Shown: piece after piece, positions 60,787 through 64,000 of the stretch
How positions within the stretch are numbered: position 1 is the stretch's first letter
How the letters are laid out: each line of letters starts with the position of its first letter
Source of the DNA: Leifsonia sp. 71-9
GTDB taxonomy: Bacteria; Actinomycetota; Actinomycetes; Actinomycetales; Microbacteriaceae
DNA: 64,000 bases
NCBI RefSeq assembly: GCF_001898805.1
Contig: NZ_MKVJ01000014.1
Coordinates: 166,410-230,409, forward strand
Direction: 5' to 3'
Position numbers and translations under genes: made by a program
Notes under the pieces: model-generated
Seen by the model: the letters and a program-made list of their open reading frames with translations, nothing else
What the model was told of the DNA's origin: nothing
Databases searched by the model: none

Positions 60787-61842
60787 TCATCCGGTCGTCA
60801 CGCTGTGCGGCGACGACACGTCGTAGTGGTTCGCGCCGGCGGCTCCGACGAGCAGCGCCGCGAGGTCGGCGGCCTTCAGCTCCGAGTCCTCGGCGCTCCC
60901 CCAGACGACGGTCGCACCGCTGCCGCGGAGGGTGAAGGAGACGTCGTCCTTCGTCGTTGCCGAGATGGTGTCCACCTGCGCGAGGGTCGCGGCGGGGAGG
61001 GCGCTCAGCACGCTGGCGGCCGCCGCGAACGCCGAGTCGGCGTCCTTCTCGGCCGACGCGCCGCCGGCCGCGATCAGCGGGAACCCCTCGGGCCGGGCCG
61101 CGCTCGAGGCGATCGGCACCTTGGCGGCGTCCACGAGGGTGAACGCCGCACCCTTCTGCACCACGCCGATCGGCTGGCGCTCGACCACGCGGACCACGAT
61201 GGTGTCCGGCGGATGGCTCTCCACCGTGTAGCTGCGGATCAGCGGGAACGCGGCGAGGTCGTGCGAGATGCCCGCCTGGTCGAGCAGCGGGAGCGGCTTG
61301 CCGAGCTGATCCCCCAGCTTCGCCTGGATGTCCTTGGGGTTCAGCCGCGACGCCCCGGTGACCTCGATGTGCTTGAGCGCGAGCACCGGGGAGAAGGCGA
61401 GCAGGGTGACGCCGAGGACGAGCGCGACCACCACTCCGCCCGCTCCGAGCCAGGCCTGACGCCGCCGGCGCGACCGCTTGGTGAACCGGCGGACCTCGCC
61501 GCGCTCCACCTTCTTGCGCTCCTTGCGCGCGGCCCGAAGCGCCTTGCTGATCTCGCGGTTGCTCGGGAGGCGGTCGTACGGCGACGTGTCGGCGGCGGCA
61601 GCGGCCTCCGGAGGTGCGCTGTGCTGCCGGCGCGCGGGCTCGCGGTCGCGGGATGGAGCAGACGCCGGCGCCGAGGGCGTCGGCGTGGGCGTGGGCGTGG
61701 GCGCCTGGATGATCGGGATCGGCTCGGTCACCGCCGGTCGCGCGGTCGCGCGACGCTCGGGCTCCGGCGCGTTCGCGGGCGGGCCCGCCGCGGGCGGCGG
61801 CGTCTGCCCGGGCGACCGGTCGTGACCTTGAGGGCGCTTCAC
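60787..61842 (-). CDS. ftsQ: Cell division protein FtsQ/DivIB
   Basis: The 351-residue single-pass membrane protein starts at GTG. A long hydrophilic Pro/Thr-rich cytoplasmic part (residues 1-130) contains a charged patch ALRAARKERKKVERGEVRRF. One transmembrane helix (AWLGAGGVVVALVLGVTLLAF) is followed by a POTRA domain (ALKHIEVTGASRLNPKDIQAKL) and the FtsQ domain (FPLIRSYTVESHPPDTIVVRVVERQPIGV). It helps recruit the septal synthesis machinery. It starts 6 nt after murC. Confidence 0.93.
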   Translation of the reverse strand: MKRPQGHDRSPGQTPPPAAGPPANAPEPERRATARPAVTEPIPIIQAPTPTPTPTPSAPASAPSRDREPARRQHSAPPEAAAAADTSPYDRLPSNREISKALRAARKERKKVERGEVRRFTKRSRRRRQAWLGAGGVVVALVLGVTLLAFSPVLALKHIEVTGASRLNPKDIQAKLGDQLGKPLPLLDQAGISHDLAAFPLIRSYTVESHPPDTIVVRVVERQPIGVVQKGAAFTLVDAAKVPIASSAARPEGFPLIAAGGASAEKDADSAFAAAASVLSALPAATLAQVDTISATTKDDVSFTLRGSGATVVWGSAEDSELKAADLAALLVGAAGANHYDVSSPHSVTTG

Positions 61843-61848
61843 GGGCGG

Positions 61849-63264
61849 CTACTCGCGGACGCGGCGGAGCGAGTCCAGCAGCTGGGGCACGATGCGGTAC
61901 ACGTCGCCGCACCCGAGGGTGATGACGAAGTCGCCCTCGCGCGCGATCTCGGCGGTGTGGTCGGCCGCGGCCTGCCAGTCGGCGATGAACGCGACGTGCT
62001 CGGGATGCGCGAACCGATCGGCCACGAGCGCGCCCGTGACGCCCGGCTCCGGATCTTCGCGGGCGCCGTAGACGTCCAGCACGACGGTCTCGTCGGCGTA
62101 CGTCTCGAGGGTCTCGGCGAACTCGTTCGCGAAGAGCCGCGTGCGGCTGTAGAGGTGGGGCTGGTGCACCGCGATGATGCGGCCGGAGCCGACGACCGTC
62201 CGCGCCGCGGAGAGTGCGGCGGCGACCTCGGTCGGGTGGTGGGCGTAGTCGTCGTAGACGCTCACGCCGCCGACCGTCCCGTGCAGCTCGAAGCGGCGCT
62301 CCGTGCCGCCGAACTCGGCGATGGCGGCGAGCGACGCGGCCGGCTCGAAGCCCAGGCCGGTCAGCACCGCGAAGGCGCCCGCGGCGTTGATGGCGTTGTG
62401 GCGGCCGGGGACCCGCAGCTGCGCGGCGTACTCGTCGCCCTGGTAGCTGATGCGGAAGGAGACTGGTCCGTCGGTGACGACCGAGTGGACGCGCACGTCG
62501 GCATCCTCCGCCTCGCCGAAGGTCACCACGCGCTTGTCGGGGGTGGACTCCAGCAGGCGGGCGGTGACGTGCTTCGCACCGGCGTCGTCCGACGACACGA
62601 CGACCAGCTCGCTCGACTCGCGGGCGAACGTGACGAACGCCTCCTCGAAGGCCTCGAGGGAGCCGTAGTGGTCGAGGTGGTCCGGGTCGACGTTGGTGAT
62701 GAGGGCGACCGCGGTGTCGTAGAGCAGGAAGGTGCCGTCCGACTCGTCCGCCTCCACGACGAACAGGTCGCCGCTGCCGGTCTGCGAGCTCTTGCCGAGC
62801 GAGGCGATCACGCCGCCGTTGACGAAGCTCGGGTCCTCGCCGATGCCGAGCAGGCCGGTGATGATCATGCCCGTCGACGTGGTCTTGCCGTGCGCACCGG
62901 CGACGGCGACGAGCCGCTTGCGGTTGATCAGCCACGCGAGCGCCTGCGACCGGTGCAGCACCGGGAGGCCCTTCGCGAGCGCGAGCTGGTACTCGGGGTT
63001 GTCCTGCCAGAGCGCGCCGGTGACGACCAGCGTGTCCGCATCGCCGACGTTCGCGGCGTCGTGGCCGACGGCGATGGTCGCGCCGAGGGCGCGCAGGGTG
63101 TCGATGTTCGCGGAATGGCGCACGTCTGAGCCGGTCACCGTGTAGCCGGCCTCGAGGAACAGGCGGGCGATCCCGCTCATCCCGGACCCGCCGATGCCCA
63201 CGAAGTGCAGGGCGCCGAGGTCGTCGGGGATGGTCATGGTGAGGTCGGGCTTGATCACGGGCAC
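61849..63264 (-). CDS. murC: UDP-N-acetylmuramate-L-alanine ligase MurC
   Basis: The 471-residue cytosolic enzyme adds the first amino acid to the peptidoglycan precursor. [17 protein letters not shown] at the N-terminus binds [19 protein letters not shown] is the ATP P-loop, [12 protein letters not shown] and [14 protein letters not shown] are the Mur ligase centre, and [15 protein letters not shown] the C-terminal domain. The longest frame starts at GTG 63264. An ATG nine codons later (63237) would also preserve all motifs, and neither has a convincing ribosome site. Confidence 0.95.
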   Translation of the reverse strand: MPVIKPDLTMTIPDDLGALHFVGIGGSGMSGIARLFLEAGYTVTGSDVRHSANIDTLRALGATIAVGHDAANVGDADTLVVTGALWQDNPEYQLALAKGLPVLHRSQALAWLINRKRLVAVAGAHGKTTSTGMIITGLLGIGEDPSFVNGGVIASLGKSSQTGSGDLFVVEADESDGTFLLYDTAVALITNVDPDHLDHYGSLEAFEEAFVTFARESSELVVVSSDDAGAKHVTARLLESTPDKRVVTFGEAEDADVRVHSVVTDGPVSFRISYQGDEYAAQLRVPGRHNAINAAGAFAVLTGLGFEPAASLAAIAEFGGTERRFELHGTVGGVSVYDDYAHHPTEVAAALSAARTVVGSGRIIAVHQPHLYSRTRLFANEFAETLETYADETVVLDVYGAREDPEPGVTGALVADRFAHPEHVAFIADWQAAADHTAEIAREGDFVITLGCGDVYRIVPQLLDSLRRVRE

Positions 63265-63320
63265 TGCTTTCGGTTCACGAGGAGTAACTCCATCACGGCT
63301 TCCTCCATCTTCTCACGGGG

Positions 63321-64000
63321 CTAGGCGCGGCCGAGGGAGCGCCGGACGAGTGCCGCCATGCGGTCGGACCCGTCGCGGACCCCCGCCGCGGCGGCCCTGG
63401 CGGACATGCCGGCCACGCGTTCGCGGTCGTTCAGGAGGGGCAGGAGCTCGGCGTCGACCCACTCGGGGAGGAACGCTGCGTCGTCCACGAGGATCCCGCC
63501 GCCCGCGCCCACGACGCCGGCGGCGTTGTAGCGCTGCTCGCCGTTCCCGATCGGGAAGGGCACGTAGACGGCGGGGATGCCCAGCGCGGCGAACTCGCAC
63601 ACCGTCGCCGCACCGGCGCGGGCCACGGCGAAGTCGGTGAGCGCGAACGCGAGGTCCATGCGGTCGCAGTAGTCCAGCAGGCGGTAGTGCTCGACACCCG
63701 GGTCCGTCAGCTCGCCGCGGCCGCCCTGGATGTGGAGCACCTGCCAGCCCGCCGCGGTCAGCTCGCGGGCGCGTGCCGAGATCGTGCCGTTCAGCCGGCG
63801 GGCGCCGAGCGAGCCGCCGGTGACGAGCAGCGTGGGCCGGTCGTCGGCGAGGCCGAACTCGGCGAGGGCTTCGGAGCGCGACGCCGCGCGGTCCAGCTCC
63901 TCGATCTCGACCCGGAGCGGCATGCCGACGAAGGTCGCGTGGGGCAGCCGGGTACCCTCGAATGCCACGCCCACCCACGGGGTGTAGCGCGCTCCGAGGC
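63321..64000 (-). CDS. murG: MurG glycosyltransferase, C-terminal part
   Basis: The frame is open to the window edge (upstream residues ARYTPWVGVAFEG), so the N-terminus is missing. The visible 226 residues are the UDP-GlcNAc-binding half of MurG: LLVTGGSLGARRLNGTIS, VLHIQGGRGE, YCDRMDLAFALTDFAVARAGAATVCEFAALGIPAVYVPFPIG, and EQRYNAAGVVGAGGGILVDD. MurG adds GlcNAc to lipid I, giving lipid II. It precedes murC as in the standard division cluster order. Confidence 0.95.
   Translation of the reverse strand, partial: LGARYTPWVGVAFEGTRLPHATFVGMPLRVEIEELDRAASRSEALAEFGLADDRPTLLVTGGSLGARRLNGTISARARELTAAGWQVLHIQGGRGELTDPGVEHYRLLDYCDRMDLAFALTDFAVARAGAATVCEFAALGIPAVYVPFPIGNGEQRYNAAGVVGAGGGILVDDAAFLPEWVDAELLPLLNDRERVAGMSARAAAAGVRDGSDRMAALVRRSLGRA

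Overview
The window looks like a chromosomal segment of a high-GC actinobacterium. I infer the family Microbacteriaceae (Leifsonia-like), based on the order lipA, DUF4191, RDD, glnA, glnE, glnA2, panB, on an actinobacterial bc1-aa3 respiratory supercomplex gene set, and on the dcw tail with sepF, yggT and divIVA. The content is mostly core metabolism. I see no prophage, insertion sequence, CRISPR array, tRNA or rRNA gene. The only stable RNA I recognise is RNase P RNA.

Layout. 1-9.5 kb: end of lipA, DUF4191 and RDD membrane proteins, and a nitrogen block (glnA with a textbook GlnR box, glnE, glnA2). Then come panB, a small SPOR-type gene and a methionine aminopeptidase gene interrupted by an in-frame TAG. 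9.5-12.4 kb: a divergent MFS exporter/TetR pair and polyphosphate glucokinase. 12.4-20.4 kb: a complete kdpFABCDE potassium-uptake operon with its own sensor and regulator. It is preceded by an extra one-helix microprotein ORF that overlaps kdpF and by an 11-bp-phased direct repeat that looks like a KdpE site. 20.4-28.7 kb: rnpB, a coiled-coil protein, a Nif3-family protein, an NCS1 permease with a 290-residue Pro-rich N-terminus, thyA-folA, a DUF1345 protein, an aspartate aminotransferase and a GNAT acetyltransferase. 28.7-32.2 kb: dhaKLM (PTS-dependent dihydroxyacetone kinase, with HPr fused to DhaM) behind trpD.

32.3-44.1 kb: the terminal respiratory chain as two converging blocks, ctaE-qcrCAB on + and ctaC-ctaD-ctaF on -. 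About 4.3 kb between them holds an RlmA-type methyltransferase, a HAD hydrolase, a PadR regulator/membrane-protein pair and a DUF1254 protein. 44.3-51.6 kb: erpA, an M20 dipeptidase, DUF3043, an RNase HI-DUF4440 fusion, pyrD, nrdR, hisD, a flavin reductase and a cupin. 51.6-64 kb, all on -: murG (partial), murC, ftsQ, ftsZ, yggS, sepF, yggT, divIVA, lspA, a RluA-family pseudouridine synthase and dnaE. This is a cell-division and envelope cluster.

A recurring feature is a TAnnnT-like -10 hexamer placed 6-7 nt before the start codon (17 genes listed). It implies many leaderless mRNAs and helped me choose several starts. I did not find a clearly new multi-gene system. The observations most worth following up are the TAG-interrupted map gene, the 12-bp divergent promoter it shares with the SPOR gene, the kdp microprotein with its phased repeats, the GlnR box, and the fusion or extended proteins.
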